Assembly: GCA_029860075.1 (NCBI GenBank)
Contig: JAOUBX010000001.1
Span: 1-64,000, forward strand
From: Deltaproteobacteria bacterium
Lineage (GTDB): Bacteria > Desulfobacterota > JADFVX01
Reading direction: 5' to 3'
DNA: 64,000 nt
Below the pieces are notes generated by a model. It did not search any database, was not told the origin of the DNA, and was given only the letters and a program-made list of their open reading frames with translations. Below, piece by piece: positions 63,129 through 64,000 of the stretch. The number at the start of each line of letters is the position of its first letter. The stretch's first letter is position 1. The translations under genes were made by a program, and so were the position numbers.

Positions 63129-64000
63129 AAAAAGAAAGAATAACAGAAGAGGATTTTGAACGAATGTTTGACTGTGGGAAAAATGATTTTCCTCCTGGGT
63201 TTTCATCGCGTCTTGCTACAGTTAATACGGTCTATCGGGAAGCGGAAAGAGAAGATATTGAAGAATATACTCTTGATCTTTTAAAAAGAATTCAATCTCC
63301 CCAAATTACCAGGACAAAGGAAGAAAACCTCCAGGCTTTTGAAAAAGGCTGGGGAGAAAACCTGGAAGCATTGAAAATAAAAGGTGTCACGTCGGAAAGT
63401 CTTAAGCCCGGGTACTTTCGCCCCTCAAACTATCTTCGCTACAGGAAGAATCTTATTATCCCCGATAACCCTCATATAGAGTATGATCTGTTTAACCTTG
63501 CCCGGGAGGTGATATTTACAAAATATCTATCTCCTTATGAAACCATATGTGAGATAGGCTGCGGAAGCTGTCAAAATCTGTTTATGCTTAGTGAACTTTA
63601 CCCTGAGAAAAAACTGATTGGTCTTGACTGGACATTATCTTCATCTGAAATTGCCGGATTGCTTTCCAAAACATTGAAAAGAGATATTGAAGGTCACCTT
63701 TTTGATATGATGGAACCAGAGTCGGACCTGTCTATTAAACCTGCCGGCGCCATAATAACCATTCATGCCATGGAGCAGGTAGGGACTAATTATGGAAACC
63801 TGCTATCTTTTATTCTGAATGCAAAGCCAGCTATCGTTTTACACTATGAACCGATTCTCGACTTTTATGATGAGAACAACCTTCTTGATTTCCTTGCCTT
63901 AAGTTACTGCAAAAAAAGAAATTATCTGTCCGGTTATTTGACTGCATTAAAAGCGCTGGAAAAAGAAGGGGAAATTGAAATTATTGAGGCACGAAGGCCA
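63125..64000 (+). CDS. Class I SAM-dependent methyltransferase, partial at window end
   Basis: The open frame from ATG 63125 has at least 292 residues and runs off the window. The SAM-binding motif CEIGCGSCQNLFMLSEL followed by LIGLDWT marks a class I methyltransferase. ATGA overlap with the SDR gene shows that it belongs to the same operon. The N-terminal 120 residues do not match a domain I can name. It may be a further methyltransferase for the surface glycan. Confidence 0.75.
   Translation, partial: MKKERITEEDFERMFDCGKNDFPPGFSSRLATVNTVYREAEREDIEEYTLDLLKRIQSPQITRTKEENLQAFEKGWGENLEALKIKGVTSESLKPGYFRPSNYLRYRKNLIIPDNPHIEYDLFNLAREVIFTKYLSPYETICEIGCGSCQNLFMLSELYPEKKLIGLDWTLSSSEIAGLLSKTLKRDIEGHLFDMMEPESDLSIKPAGAIITIHAMEQVGTNYGNLLSFILNAKPAIVLHYEPILDFYDENNLLDFLALSYCKKRNYLSGYLTALKALEKEGEIEIIEARRP

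Overview
The window is a chromosomal segment of a Gram-negative bacterium with a lipopolysaccharide-type envelope. It carries TamB, a large outer-membrane beta-barrel, heptosyltransferase-type enzymes, multiheme c-type cytochromes, ubiquinone-type genes (UbiU/UbiV, a long-chain prenyl diphosphate synthase) and PlsY. Composition is moderately AT-rich. The mix of multiheme cytochromes, a REP-associated transposase, an integron and a CHASE2 cyclase suggests a proteobacterium in the broad sense (deltaproteobacterial or related anaerobic lineage). The exact taxon cannot be fixed from sequence reading alone.

Layout. 1-3450 is a nest of mobile DNA: a broken REP-associated transposase, a 5'-truncated IS110-family transposase with a structured non-coding tail, and a small integron (IntI-type integrase, attI-like region, one DUF4279 gene cassette bounded by a 12-bp inverted repeat). 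3470-28900 is mostly housekeeping and envelope biology: transaldolase, TamB, prenyl synthase, nitronate monooxygenase-like protein, cysteine desulfurase plus Se/S-carrier-like protein, PlsY with a MITE-like element abutting its start codon, ferredoxin, FxsA, UbiV/UbiU, YjbQ, a GAF protein, a CHASE2 adenylate cyclase, GT9, an ABC-2 exporter, a DUF362 ferredoxin, a polysaccharide deacetylase-like protein and a CtpA protease. A tRNA-Cys(GCA) lies at 29116-29190.

29460-35146 is an electron-transfer locus: an octaheme cytochrome, an NHL-repeat lipoprotein, a tetraheme cytochrome resembling OmcE-type nanowire subunits with a very strong ribosome-binding site and a strong terminator, then a large outer-membrane beta-barrel. 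35213-47350 holds membrane glycosyltransferases with TPR domains (one with a frameshifted N-terminus), GT2/GT4 enzymes, methyltransferases and a radical SAM/SPASM protein.

47890-64000 is a surface-glycan locus. It opens with a winged-helix regulator and has heptose/deoxysugar-type genes (GmhB-like phosphatase, GDP-mannose dehydratase-like SDR, split transketolase, two atypical SDR paralogues, Nudix, TylF-like methyltransferase). Its most striking part is 54443-60907, which contains counterparts of all four nucleotide-stage enzymes of the Campylobacter jejuni capsular O-methyl phosphoramidate pathway (L-glutamine kinase, CTP:phosphoglutamine cytidylyltransferase, gamma-glutamyl-CDP-amidate hydrolase, CDP-amidate kinase). 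They sit next to a sulfotransferase-fold protein that I propose as the phosphoramidate transferase, and several methyltransferases. The locus runs off the right edge inside a methyltransferase gene.
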